Shown: one piece after another, positions 52,933 to 61,861 of the stretch | Layout of the letters: each line of letters begins with the position of its first letter | Position numbering within the stretch: the stretch's first letter is position 1 | Assembly: GCA_040307135.1 (NCBI GenBank) | Contig: JAWRKD010000130.1 | Coordinates: 62,001 to 126,000 of the forward strand | Length of the DNA: 64,000 nucleotides | Source: Aminidesulfovibrio sp040307135 | GTDB lineage: Bacteria > Desulfobacterota > Desulfovibrionia > Desulfovibrionales > Desulfovibrionaceae | Reading direction: 5' to 3' | Made by a program: the position numbers and the translations under genes | The notes under the pieces: model-generated | What the model was told of the DNA's origin: nothing | What the model saw: only the letters and a program-made list of their open reading frames with translations | Database searches by the model: none

Positions 52933-54218
52933 GCGGCCGCCCCCTGACCTGCATCTACGACGCCTTCCGCTTCGGCCTCTGGGAGCACGGCCCGCTCTAC
53001 CGGGCCGGGGTGGGCCGTTTCGTCCTGGCCATGGCCCGGGAACTGGCCCGACGCGAGGACGTACGCCTGGTGCTCCTGTCCCCGGCGGGCCTGGAGCAGG
53101 ACGTGGCCCGCTTCCTCCTGGCCGACGAAGACCTGCGCCGGGCCGAGTTTCTGCGTTTCGAAGGAGTTCCAGGGCCGGCCGCGCGGCTCAAGCCGTTCCT
53201 CGTGCGCTGCGCCAACACGCTGCTCACTCCTCGCCTGAAGACCGCGCTCAAGAACCGCCTGGGCGCGGGTCTGCTGGCCGGGTACCAAGCCGAGCGCCCG
53301 GCCATGCGCGCGGCCGTGACCGCCCTGGCCGCCCAGGGTCCGGCCTGCTACTTCAGCCCCTACTACGACCTGCCCGTGTGGCTCGATGGCATCCCAGGCC
53401 TGATCCAGACCGCGTTCGTGCACGACATCATCCCTCTGCGCCTGCCGGAACTGCACCTGGGCGATGCGACCTACCTGCGCCGCATGACCGGTTTCGCCGA
53501 GCGCGCCAGGCTGATCCTGTGCAATTCGCGCTTCACCCGCGACGATTTCCTGGACCGGTTCCCCCAGGTGTCTGCGGAGCGGACCGCGGTGGCGCCCGAA
53601 GGCTGCGACGCCCACTTCGCGCCCCAGGACGAGGCGGCCATTCTGCGCGCGCGGCGCAAATACGGCATCCCGGACACCGCGCCCTACATCCAGACCCTCA
53701 GCACCCTGGAGGCGCGCAAGGGCCTGAAAGACGTGGTGGCTGCCTTTCTCCGCTGCCGGGAAGCGGGCGAGGCCGGGGACCTGCGCCTAGTGATCTCCGG
53801 CCCGAAGGGGTGGGGATACGAACGCATCCTGGAGCTGGCCCGCGGCCACAGGCAACACATCCTGTTCACCGGTTTCGTGGACGATGCGGACCTGCCCGCG
53901 CTCCTCTCGGGCTGCCTCTGCTTCGCCTACATGTCGCGCTACGAGGGCTTCGGCCTGCCGCTCCTGGAGGCCATGAGCTGCGGGGCCCCGGTGCTGGCGG
54001 CACGGACTACGGCCCTGCCCGAGGTGGTGGGGGACTGCGGCCTGCTCCTGGAGGCGGGCGATGTGGAGGGGCTGGCTGCTGCCTTTGCCGCGCTTCAGGC
54101 CGCCCCGGACCGGCGGCAGGCCCTGCGCGAGGCCGGTTTGCGCCGGGCAAAAGCCTTCTCCTGGAGGCGCTGCGCGGACATCGCGGTACAGGAGATGTGG
54201 CGGCGGCTGCCGGGATGA
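52929..54218 (+). CDS. GT4 family glycosyltransferase
   Basis: This 429-residue GT-B enzyme has a C-terminal nucleotide-sugar site with YIQTLSTLEARKGLKDVVAAF, ILFTGFVDDADLPALLSGC and FAYMSRYEGFGLPLLEAMSCGAPVLAARTTALPEVVG, which includes the E-x7-E motif. It resembles retaining GT4 enzymes such as mannosyltransferases. ATG 52929 overlaps the preceding stop (ATGA). It is the last gene before the third HlyD-like adaptor. Confidence 0.9.
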   Translation: MSGRPLTCIYDAFRFGLWEHGPLYRAGVGRFVLAMARELARREDVRLVLLSPAGLEQDVARFLLADEDLRRAEFLRFEGVPGPAARLKPFLVRCANTLLTPRLKTALKNRLGAGLLAGYQAERPAMRAAVTALAAQGPACYFSPYYDLPVWLDGIPGLIQTAFVHDIIPLRLPELHLGDATYLRRMTGFAERARLILCNSRFTRDDFLDRFPQVSAERTAVAPEGCDAHFAPQDEAAILRARRKYGIPDTAPYIQTLSTLEARKGLKDVVAAFLRCREAGEAGDLRLVISGPKGWGYERILELARGHRQHILFTGFVDDADLPALLSGCLCFAYMSRYEGFGLPLLEAMSCGAPVLAARTTALPEVVGDCGLLLEAGDVEGLAAAFAALQAAPDRRQALREAGLRRAKAFSWRRCADIAVQEMWRRLPG

Positions 54219-54294
54219 GGAGCGCGCGGCCCCCATGCCGGACCTTGCCCGCAGCCGCCTTGCCCGGTACAGTGGCTGTGGGCAAAAACCAAAG

Positions 54295-55215
54295 ATGAGC
54301 ACCAATCCGCCGTCCATCGCCTGTTTCGCGCGAATCGCAAGGCTCCTTGCGCACATGCTTCCTGTTTTGGCCGCAACGGTCCTGGCCCTGGCCTCCCCTG
54401 TCCACGCCCAGCCCCTGACCCTGGAGGGCAAGACCGCCTATACGGCCGCCGTACCCGTGAAGAACTTCTACGCGGGCACCGTGCTGGCCGTCTCGAAAAA
54501 AGAGGGCGACGCGGTCCGCCAGGGCGAGCCCCTCGGCGCATACCGCCTGGCCGACGCCGAGGCAGCGGCCATCCGCGAGGCGCTGGACGACACGCCCCTG
54601 CGGGCCAAGGTCTCGCAGCTCCTTGAACAGGAGATGCAGATACGGAATCAGGCGGCCCAGGTGGAGCAACTGCGCAACGCCGTGCAGGCCGGATACGAGA
54701 GCCCCTTGCGGCTCGAATCAGCCCAGGCCGGGCTGGAGCTGTTGCAGGCGCAACGCGACGAGACCCGGAAGGCCCGCGATGACATCGCCTCCGGCCTGGC
54801 CGACGAGCAGCGCCGCATTTCCGAGAACCTGGGCGGCGTGCGGGTCACGCGGACGAAGGTGCCGCAGGAGATCCCTCTCGCGGCCCCATTGGACGGCGTC
54901 CTGCTGGAGAGCCGCATCGCCGTGGGCCAGAAGCTCAAGGCCAAGACCGAGTGCTTTCGGGTCGCGCCGCGCTCGTTCAACGTGAAGGTGCGGGTCTATG
55001 CCGAGGACTTCCAGAAGCTCGCAGCCGGCGACACGGCCAGCGTGACGATCCAGGGCATCCCGGACAGGACGTTCGAGGCGCGCCTGCTCCTTCTGCCGCT
55101 CAAGCCGGTGGACCGGGGCTCCATGGCGCTTTCCTACTACGAGGTCTTGTTCCACGTGGATGCGGGGGACATCTTCGTGCGGGAAGGACTCAGCGCGCGG
55201 GTCACTCTTCCATAA
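54295..55215 (+). CDS. HlyD-family periplasmic adaptor (paralogue 3)
   Basis: This 306-residue adaptor has a signal peptide (about 1-39, ending SPVHAQ). The first lipoyl half is FYAGTVLAVSKKEGDAVRQGEPLGAYRL (about 58-85). A coiled-coil hairpin (about 85-185), a second lipoyl half APLDGVLLESRIAVGQKL, and a barrel with GDTASVTIQGIPDRTFEARLLLLPLKPVDRGSMALSYYEVLF follow. The last segment closely parallels the C-terminus of the minus-strand adaptor at 36389-37273. I chose ATG 54295 for its clean signal peptide; the frame is open further upstream over the end of the GT4 gene. No transporter gene is adjacent. Confidence 0.83.
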   Translation: MSTNPPSIACFARIARLLAHMLPVLAATVLALASPVHAQPLTLEGKTAYTAAVPVKNFYAGTVLAVSKKEGDAVRQGEPLGAYRLADAEAAAIREALDDTPLRAKVSQLLEQEMQIRNQAAQVEQLRNAVQAGYESPLRLESAQAGLELLQAQRDETRKARDDIASGLADEQRRISENLGGVRVTRTKVPQEIPLAAPLDGVLLESRIAVGQKLKAKTECFRVAPRSFNVKVRVYAEDFQKLAAGDTASVTIQGIPDRTFEARLLLLPLKPVDRGSMALSYYEVLFHVDAGDIFVREGLSARVTLP

Positions 55216-55259
55216 CGCCTCCGGCCCGCGGCCTGGCCCTGCCTCCCTGTAAACTTCTC

Positions 55260-55288
55260 CTGACAAATCCAGCCGATCTGGACATTAG
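55260..55288 (+). promoter_or_regulatory. Possible sigma70-type promoter ahead of the GT-C-like gene
   Basis: CTGACA (55260-55265) and CATTAG (55283-55288) are separated by 17 bp in the 164-bp gap between the HlyD-like gene and the membrane protein gene. Both match the -35 and -10 consensus only moderately. It lies about 92 bp upstream of the start codon. Confidence 0.3.
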
Positions 55289-55379
55289 GCAGGGGAGAGA
55301 CTACTGTCCGCGCCAGGACGCCAGATCTGCGCCCCGGCCGGGGCCGTGGGCTGCGTACTCTTTCCGCACCGGGGCCTTT

Positions 55380-57194
55380 ATGACGACACAGCCTGACCAT
55401 CCGCGCCCAGGCCTCGTCATCGCGATCTGGGCGGCGTTCCTGCTGGCTTTCATGAACGCCGTCCTCTTCACGTTGCACACGGCCTCCACGTTCCTGCGCA
55501 ACGACGAGTGGCGGCAGTTCAAATACATCGTCATTCCCATTCTGAACGACAACGCCTCCCTCCTCACCCTCTGGAAGAACCACCACCCCTACCCGTTCCT
55601 CCACATCATCCAGATTCTCAACATATGTCTTTTTCACTATCAGCCTGAATACCAAGCCATATTCGGCCTCATCTTCCAGGGCCTGACCGGGGGCCTGCTC
55701 CTCTGGATGTTCCTGCTCACGACCCGGGAGACGCTCTCGCCCTTGGCCCGTTTCTGCTTCTGCACGTTCCTGTCGGCAGCGGCCTTCGGGCTGAACAGCG
55801 GGGTCGTCTATTCCTGGCCCGCCATCGGCGTGCTCCAGTTCTTCTTTTTCATCCTTGTCCTCTTCTGTTTTGTCCTGGACTCCGCCCTGCGCAGCGAATC
55901 GCGCGCGCTTCTCGCCACCTCCTATGCGCTGGCGGCTCTCCTCCTGCTCATCAACGGCGACTTCGGAACCATCTTCGTCGTGGCCATGCCTCCGGCCCTG
56001 GTTCTCACCCGCGGATTCGGTTGGAAGAAATCGCTGCGCGACGCGCTCGTCTTCCTGCTGATGATCCTCGCCTACCGGGCCTTCCTGCATCTGTCCGTGC
56101 GCAGCCCGGGACAGGGCACGGGAAATGTCTCCGAACTGCTGGAACGGACCGGCCCGAACGTCCTGGACATGCTCCTGGGCTATGCCACCGGCATCACCAG
56201 CGGGCTCGTCAACCTCAACGACTTCCGCAACAAGTTTCCCTGGGCCGAGGTCCCGCTGCTCGCGTTCTCCGCCCTGATCGCCTTGCTGCAAATCTCCATC
56301 CTCGCGCTTTACCTCAAGAACAAGAACCGCCGACAGCATCTGCTCCCCGTGGTCCTGACCCTTGCCGGGCTTCTGTTCTGCGCCTCCCTGGCGATCTTCC
56401 GGCTCGGAGACGAGGACATGATCTGGGTCTTCCCGGCCCCGCGCTACGGCTCCGTGTACCGGCTCATCTGCATGGGATCGCTGTTCGCCCTGCCCACGGG
56501 CTGGCACGATGCGCAACGCTGGACGGCCCTGCACAGGAAGCTGGCGGGCGCGCTCATCCTCTCCGTCCTGGCCGTGCTGCTCGTCCTGCAGGTGGTCCAG
56601 AGCCTGATCAACTGGAACCGGGCGCACGTTTTCGCGGACATCAACCAACGGCACCCGCTGTCCATCGCCATGGCCGCGCTCCGGGACGAGGGCGCGCTGC
56701 CCCTGCCGAGCAACATCGCGGGCGCAAACAAACAGCTGGGGCCGGTGCTCGACTTCATCCAGCAGCGCAGGCTCAACGTCTTCTCCAGAGGCATGGCCGG
56801 AAGCCGCCTGCTCGCGGACTACATGCAGAGCCGCAGCGCATACCTCGGGTCCGGCCAGGCCCTGTTCGCCCTTGCGGACCTCGACGCCGGGCACGGCCAG
56901 TGGACCCAGGGGCTCATCAGCCTGGCTCTGGACCAGGGCGGGATGACGCTGACCAACGGCGGCGAGCGGCGCGTTGCCGTCCGGCTGGCCGTCGAGTCGC
57001 AGGACTACACGGTCCGCGGCCTCAAGATCTCCACCTGGGAACCGGAGCAAAAGAACTCCGAGCGCGCCCTGGACCTCCTGGCCGGGACCCAGGCCCACTA
57101 TTGCAGCCTCGAAGGCAAGGGGACGATCATTTTCAAGATTCCCGGCAACGCCCATTTCCGCTCCGTCGCCGTGCGACAGGCCGCAGAGCCCTGA
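55380..57194 (+). CDS. Polytopic membrane protein, GT-C glycosyltransferase-like
   Basis: This 604-residue protein has about 10 hydrophobic helices (from residue 12 to about 410) followed by a soluble C-terminal domain (about 415-604). After the first helix comes a loop with FLRNDEWRQFKY. The acidic Asp-Glu pair at this position is characteristic of GT-C enzymes, which use lipid-linked sugars on the outer face of the membrane. It may add a side-chain sugar to the polymer. I do not recognise a specific family. ATG 55380 starts just before the first helix; the frame is also open upstream. Confidence 0.7.
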   Translation: MTTQPDHPRPGLVIAIWAAFLLAFMNAVLFTLHTASTFLRNDEWRQFKYIVIPILNDNASLLTLWKNHHPYPFLHIIQILNICLFHYQPEYQAIFGLIFQGLTGGLLLWMFLLTTRETLSPLARFCFCTFLSAAAFGLNSGVVYSWPAIGVLQFFFFILVLFCFVLDSALRSESRALLATSYALAALLLLINGDFGTIFVVAMPPALVLTRGFGWKKSLRDALVFLLMILAYRAFLHLSVRSPGQGTGNVSELLERTGPNVLDMLLGYATGITSGLVNLNDFRNKFPWAEVPLLAFSALIALLQISILALYLKNKNRRQHLLPVVLTLAGLLFCASLAIFRLGDEDMIWVFPAPRYGSVYRLICMGSLFALPTGWHDAQRWTALHRKLAGALILSVLAVLLVLQVVQSLINWNRAHVFADINQRHPLSIAMAALRDEGALPLPSNIAGANKQLGPVLDFIQQRRLNVFSRGMAGSRLLADYMQSRSAYLGSGQALFALADLDAGHGQWTQGLISLALDQGGMTLTNGGERRVAVRLAVESQDYTVRGLKISTWEPEQKNSERALDLLAGTQAHYCSLEGKGTIIFKIPGNAHFRSVAVRQAAEP

Positions 57195-57398
57195 TGCGGC
57201 GAACCCTGCGCGAAACCGCACTGCCTCCGCGCGGGCGCTGTCCCCTGGACATCATCCATCATGTATGCTTTAGTTTTTTTGCGCCAGACTGTCCGGTCCT
57301 GCCCCAGGCCAGACAGGGTCAGCACGTCGAATTTACGGCTGATTTTAAGATTCGCCATACCCTGACCAGGAACCACGCGGACGCACCGGGAATTCGCC
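57195..57398 (+). promoter_or_regulatory. Intergenic region before the transketolase genes
   Basis: This 204-bp gap holds an AT-rich pocket (about 57258-57284 with a run of seven T) and a second one near 57330-57360. A promoter for the transketolase-epimerase genes is expected here, but no convincing -35/-10 pair stands out. No hairpin terminator for the preceding gene is visible apart from the T-run. Confidence 0.3.
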
Positions 57399-58166
57399 TT
57401 GAACCTGCTTCAAAAAAACGCCCGCAAGCGGCTGCTGCGCATGCACCACGAAAGCCGCATCGGCCACCTTGGCGGCTGCCTTTCCTGCCTCGACGCCCTG
57501 TTGTTTCTCTTCAACGACTGGATTGACCGCCGCAACGACGTCTTTCTTCTGTCAAAGGGCCACGCCGCCGGGGCGCTGTACATCGCGCTCTGGTCCGTCA
57601 ACGAGCTGGGAGAAGAGGATCTGGCCGGTTTCTGCCGCGACTGCACCAGGCTTGCGGGCCATCCCATAGGCCGGGCAATGCCTGCCATTGAATTCTCCAC
57701 CGGCAGCTTGGGGCACGGCCTCTCTCTCGCCGCGGGAATGGCCCTGGGCAAGCGCCTGGCAGGCGAACCGGGCCGCGTCTTCTGCCTCACCTCCGATGGG
57801 GAATGGCAGGAGGGCAGCACCTGGGAGGGCCTCATCTTCCTCATGCATCACAGGCTGACCAACCTGACGGTCCTCATCGACTCGAACAAGCTGCAGGCCT
57901 TTGGAACAACAGAAGCCGTGGCCTCCATGGAGCCCCTCAGGCAGAGGATCGAGGCCTTCGGGGCCACCACCGTCGAGTGTGACGGGCATGATTTCACCGC
58001 AATCCGTTCCGCGCTGGAAGCTCCGGCCCCCACACCTAAGGTTGTCATCCTGCACACCGTCAAGGGCAAGGGCGTTTCCTTCATGGAAAACAGGATCGAG
58101 TGGCACTACAACACGCTGACCGATGAGCACCTCGCGTGCGCCCTGAAGGACGTCGATGCCCTATGA
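57399..58166 (+). CDS. Transketolase N-terminal (TPP-binding) subunit
   Basis: This 255-residue protein corresponds to the N-terminal half of transketolase: SRIGHLGGCLSCLDALLFLF, LLSKGHAAGALYIALW, STGSLGHGLSLAAGMALG and the TPP/Mg-binding segment TSDGEWQEGSTWEGL with a downstream DSNK. The pyrimidine-binding half is encoded by the next gene, overlapping at ATGA. Split transketolases in sugar clusters transfer two-carbon units to make unusual sugars. The only start ahead of the conserved region is TTG 57399, with a weak ribosome site. Confidence 0.88.
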   Translation: MNLLQKNARKRLLRMHHESRIGHLGGCLSCLDALLFLFNDWIDRRNDVFLLSKGHAAGALYIALWSVNELGEEDLAGFCRDCTRLAGHPIGRAMPAIEFSTGSLGHGLSLAAGMALGKRLAGEPGRVFCLTSDGEWQEGSTWEGLIFLMHHRLTNLTVLIDSNKLQAFGTTEAVASMEPLRQRIEAFGATTVECDGHDFTAIRSALEAPAPTPKVVILHTVKGKGVSFMENRIEWHYNTLTDEHLACALKDVDAL

Positions 58167-59065
58167 GAACCGAGTTCTCCCGGCAGATGCTCGCGTTTCT
58201 CAAACGGACGCACGCGGTCTTCCTCACCGGGGATCTCGGGTTCAACGCCTTTGAAGAGCTGCGGGAAGAAATCGGGCCGCGCTTCATCAATGCGGGCATC
58301 GCCGAGCAGAACATGGTCTCCATCGGCGCCGGGCTCTGCAATCGCGGTTTTCTCGTCTTTGCTTACAGCATCGCCCCCTTCTGCTACGCCCGCCCCTTTG
58401 AGCAGATCCGCAACGACGTCTGCCTGCATTCCCATCCGCTGACGCTGGTCGGCAACGGCGGCGGATACGGCTACGGCGTGCAGGGCCCCAGCCACCACGC
58501 CCTTGAGGACTACGGCGTCCTCACGACTCTCCCGGAGCTCAAGGCCTATATCCCGGCGTTCTCCACGGATCTCGGCGGCATCCTGCGCGACATCGAGGCC
58601 AGGCGAAAACCCGGCTACCTGCGGCTCGGCCGCTGTGAGTTGCCAGCGGACTGCGCGCCGGGTGAGTATGCCCCCTGGCGCAGGCTTCTGGATGGCGAAA
58701 CAGGCGTGGTCGTCGCGGTGGGACCGTTGAACGGCGCATATCTCGCCGCCTTCCGCGCCATTGCGCCCGCTGCCCGGCCGGAATTATGGGCTCTCGGCGA
58801 ATTGCCCGTTCCCGGGCTCCCCGCGGATCTGGTGAAAAGCCTTTCCAATGGTAAACCTCTGCTGGTCGCGGAGGAGCATGTGGTCCGGGGCGGTGCGGGC
58901 GAGGCTCTCGCCCATTTCCTCCTGCGGCAGGGAATGACCCCTGCCCGCTTCCACCACCACCATGCCGGAGGCTACCCCTCGGGCCGATACGGATCACAGC
59001 ATTTCCACCGCGAAGAATCCCGGCTCGATGCCCGCAGTATCCTGGACAGGCTCTCCCGAGGTTGA
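58163..59065 (+). CDS. Transketolase C-terminal (pyrimidine-binding) subunit
   Basis: This 300-residue protein corresponds to the second half of transketolase/DXS-like enzymes. It contains FINAGIAEQNMVSIGAGL with the catalytic glutamate, VFAYSIAPFCYARPFEQIRNDVC, VGNGGGYGYGVQGPSHHALEDYG, and a C-terminal domain with PLLVAEEHVVRGGAGEALAHFL. It forms the TPP active site together with the preceding protein. ATG 58163 overlaps the upstream stop. The NAD-dependent epimerase gene starts six bases after the stop, so the three probably make one sugar precursor. Confidence 0.88.
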   Translation: MRTEFSRQMLAFLKRTHAVFLTGDLGFNAFEELREEIGPRFINAGIAEQNMVSIGAGLCNRGFLVFAYSIAPFCYARPFEQIRNDVCLHSHPLTLVGNGGGYGYGVQGPSHHALEDYGVLTTLPELKAYIPAFSTDLGGILRDIEARRKPGYLRLGRCELPADCAPGEYAPWRRLLDGETGVVVAVGPLNGAYLAAFRAIAPAARPELWALGELPVPGLPADLVKSLSNGKPLLVAEEHVVRGGAGEALAHFLLRQGMTPARFHHHHAGGYPSGRYGSQHFHREESRLDARSILDRLSRG

Positions 59066-59070
59066 ATCGC

Positions 59071-60030
59071 ATGGCACGAAAATTCCTGGTGACTGGAGCA
59101 GGCGGCTTCATCGGGGCCAACCTCATCCGCCATCTCGCGGTGGCAGGGCAGGAGGTGTACGCCCTGTTGCGGCCCGAGACCAATCCCTGGCGCCTGGCAG
59201 ACCTCGCGGGCCACATCCACATGCTGCACGCCGACATCCAGGACAAGAAACGCGTCCTGGAAATCGTGCGCAGCGTGGAGCCCACGGTGATCTACCACCT
59301 GGCCACCCACGGCGCGTATCACCACCAGGTGGATGTCCAGCGCATCCTGGACGTGAACGTACTGGGCCTGTGGAACCTTCTGGACGCCTGCAACGAGGTC
59401 GGCTACGAGCTTTTCGTGAATACCGGAAGCTCGTCGGAGTACGGGAAAAAACAATATGCCATGCGCGAGACCGACCAGTTGGCCCCGGACAGCTTCTACG
59501 CGGTCGCCAAGGCGGCCCAGAGCCTTCTATGCCAGCATTGCTCGAATTCCTCCGACAGGCCCATCGTCACGTTCCGGCTCTTCAGCGTGTACGGCCCCTA
59601 TGAGGAACCGGGACGGCTCTTCCCCAACATCATGCGGGCGGTCATCGAGGGCCATAGCCTGAACATGGTCACCCCTGACACGGCGCGCGATTTCATTTAT
59701 GTCGAGGACGTGGTCCGGGCCTATCTGATGATCGACAAGCTCAAGCAGCTGCGCGGCGAGGTGCTCAATGTCGGCACCGGCGTCCAGACCAGCCTCAAGC
59801 AATTGGTGAATATCGCGGAGGAGTTGCGCCTGAAACCGTTCGAGACGCTTTGGGGCGCCATGCCCGCCCGCTCCTGGGACACCAATGTCTGGGTCGGCGA
59901 CGTCAGCAAGATCCGCCGCCTCACCGGCTTTGTCGCCACAACGGACATCCGGGCCGGCATCCTCCGCAGCATGGACTGGTACAGGCGGAATCTCGACATC
60001 TATTCGCCACAGGGGACACCCCATGCATGA
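59071..60030 (+). CDS. NAD-dependent sugar-nucleotide epimerase/dehydratase (extended SDR)
   Basis: This 319-residue extended SDR enzyme has the dinucleotide-binding motif TGAGGFIG (Thr8 to Gly15), the catalytic serine region NTGSSSEYG and the YAVAK motif with Tyr143 and Lys147. YIEDVVRAYL-like YVEDVVRAYLMID and VLNVGTGVQTSLKQL follow. It resembles CDP- or GDP-sugar 4,6-dehydratases and epimerases. Substrate is not predictable. ATG 59071 was chosen over TTG 59062 because it is the first Met before the Rossmann motif. It overlaps the following glycosyltransferase by eight bases. Confidence 0.88.
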   Translation: MARKFLVTGAGGFIGANLIRHLAVAGQEVYALLRPETNPWRLADLAGHIHMLHADIQDKKRVLEIVRSVEPTVIYHLATHGAYHHQVDVQRILDVNVLGLWNLLDACNEVGYELFVNTGSSSEYGKKQYAMRETDQLAPDSFYAVAKAAQSLLCQHCSNSSDRPIVTFRLFSVYGPYEEPGRLFPNIMRAVIEGHSLNMVTPDTARDFIYVEDVVRAYLMIDKLKQLRGEVLNVGTGVQTSLKQLVNIAEELRLKPFETLWGAMPARSWDTNVWVGDVSKIRRLTGFVATTDIRAGILRSMDWYRRNLDIYSPQGTPHA

Positions 60031-61018
60031 CGCCGCGCACGACGCAAACGCCGCGTCCGGGACCAACGCGCCGATGACCAGCCGGTCCCTGTCCGTGGTC
60101 ATCGCCTGTTACCGCGATGGCGGAAGCGTGGTCGAGATGTACCGCCGCCTCAAGGCCCACCTCCCGGTCGTCACGGACCACTATGAAATCATCTTTGTGA
60201 ACGACGCCTCGCCCGACGACGCCGAAATAAAGCTCGCCGAACTCGCGGCGCAGGACGACCGGGTGGTGGTGGTCAACCACACCAGAAACTTCGGAAGCCA
60301 GAACGCCTTCCTGTCCGGCATGTCCGTGGCGACCGGCGACGCCGTCGTGCTCATGGACGGCGACCTGCAGGATCCGCCCTCGCTCATCCCGAAACTCGCG
60401 GAGAAGTGGCTCCAGGGTTATGACGTCGTCTATGGGCAACGCGTCAAACGCATCGAGACCCCGTTCCGGCAGATTTCCTACAAGATCTTCTACAGAATCC
60501 TGCATCGCCTGTCGCACTTCAACATTCCCGTCGACGCCGGCGATTTCGGGCTCATGGACCGCAAGGTGTATTCCACGCTGCTCCACGAATTCGGCGAGCG
60601 GCTCACCTTCCTGCGCGGGCTGCGAGCCTATACCGGCTATGAAAGCATCGGGGTTCCCTATGTCCGAGATGCCAGGTACGATGGCGTGACCACCAACTCG
60701 CTCCGCGGAAACATCAACTGGGCCAAGCTGGCGATCTTCTCGTTCAGCAAAAAACCACTCGAATACATCTCGTTCCTGGCGCTTGCCTGCATCCTCATCA
60801 GCCTGGGAATAATGATCTATTTTCTCGCTTCGTATTTCATCCACAAGGGAGAAGCTCCATCCGGGTTCATGACCATCCTCATTTCCATTCTTTTTCTTGG
60901 TGGAATACAATTACTCTGCATTTCAATTATCGCCGAATACATTGGGCATATATATGAAGAAGTAAAGCACCGACCAAGATATATAGTTCGGAATATCATC
61001 GACAATAGGACGAAATAG
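60023..61018 (+). CDS. GtrB/DPM1-like membrane glycosyltransferase (GT2)
   Basis: This 331-residue protein has a GT2 catalytic domain (about residues 20-240) with LSVVIACYRDGGSVVEMYRRL, TRNFGSQNAFLSGMSVATGDAVVLMDGDLQDPP (DxD at DGD) and a C-terminal pair of transmembrane helices (about 250-310). This layout matches enzymes that transfer a sugar to polyprenyl phosphate. It would make the lipid-linked donor needed by GT-C-like enzymes such as that at 55380-57194. GC drops sharply in the last 150 bp, as in the next gene's 5' end. Confidence 0.9.
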   Translation: MHDAAHDANAASGTNAPMTSRSLSVVIACYRDGGSVVEMYRRLKAHLPVVTDHYEIIFVNDASPDDAEIKLAELAAQDDRVVVVNHTRNFGSQNAFLSGMSVATGDAVVLMDGDLQDPPSLIPKLAEKWLQGYDVVYGQRVKRIETPFRQISYKIFYRILHRLSHFNIPVDAGDFGLMDRKVYSTLLHEFGERLTFLRGLRAYTGYESIGVPYVRDARYDGVTTNSLRGNINWAKLAIFSFSKKPLEYISFLALACILISLGIMIYFLASYFIHKGEAPSGFMTILISILFLGGIQLLCISIIAEYIGHIYEEVKHRPRYIVRNIIDNRTK

Positions 61019-61043
61019 TTTCATTAATCGATGGAGATTCACG

Positions 61044-61763
61044 GTGTCGAACGACGTATTTGAACCATTCAACGCTGACGTAAAGAAGCGCGGTGGCTAC
61101 ATATACTCCACGACAGACAAATTGAGCGCTGTTTACTCGGCTGGTAAAAACACACGTATCATCCTGAAAAATGCCGACTTGCGCAATAAAACTGTCCTGG
61201 ATGTCGGGTGCGGCGATGGAACCTACACCAACGAGCTATGGAAACACGCCGGGGCAAAATCCATTCTCGGCATCGATCCCGCCGCCCAATCCATCGAAGT
61301 GGCCCAAAAGAAGTACGGCTCAGACCCGGATGGGCTTTCCTTCCGGAACTGCTTTGCCAAGGATGTCCTTGACCAGGGGCTGCGCTTTGACGCGGCGGTA
61401 TGCCGCGGCGTTCTGCACCATGTCGGCGATCCCAAAGCCGAAATCGAATGCCTGCTCAAGCTGGCCGACATCATCTACATCGTGGAGCCAAACGGCCTAA
61501 ACCTCGTGCTCAAGATGCTGGAGCGGTTCTCTTGCTATCATCGCGAGCACAAGGAACAGTCCTACACCATGCCCAGGTTCAAAAAATGGATCAGCGAGAG
61601 CGGCGGCAGCGTGAGCAAAGCATTCTACCACGGCCTTGTTCCCTATTTCTGCCCCGACTTCCTCGTGCGCATTGGCCGGCTGCTCGAACCTGTCATCGAA
61701 CCGATTCCCGGCCTGAATGCCCTGGCCTGCGGGCGGATGTTCCTCATTGCCCGGAAGAAATGA
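61044..61763 (+). CDS. SAM-dependent methyltransferase (class I)
   Basis: This 239-residue methyltransferase has the SAM motif VLDVGCGDGTYTNEL (about residues 51-65), acidic SILGIDPAAQSIEVAQ and FDAAVCRGVLHHVGDPKAEI, all typical of Methyltransf_11-type enzymes. It begins with GTG 61044 after GGAGATTCACG. It is probably a tailoring enzyme of the polysaccharide or its lipid end. Its first part is AT-richer than neighbouring genes. Confidence 0.85.
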   Translation: MSNDVFEPFNADVKKRGGYIYSTTDKLSAVYSAGKNTRIILKNADLRNKTVLDVGCGDGTYTNELWKHAGAKSILGIDPAAQSIEVAQKKYGSDPDGLSFRNCFAKDVLDQGLRFDAAVCRGVLHHVGDPKAEIECLLKLADIIYIVEPNGLNLVLKMLERFSCYHREHKEQSYTMPRFKKWISESGGSVSKAFYHGLVPYFCPDFLVRIGRLLEPVIEPIPGLNALACGRMFLIARKK

Positions 61764-61861
61764 TCGGCGTTAGAGGCAGGCCGCGCCGGGCTTCCCATTC
61801 CTCCCCGGTGCGGCTGGATTTCCTTCGAAATGATCCAGCAAAGGCTCTGCACGGAACGTCC

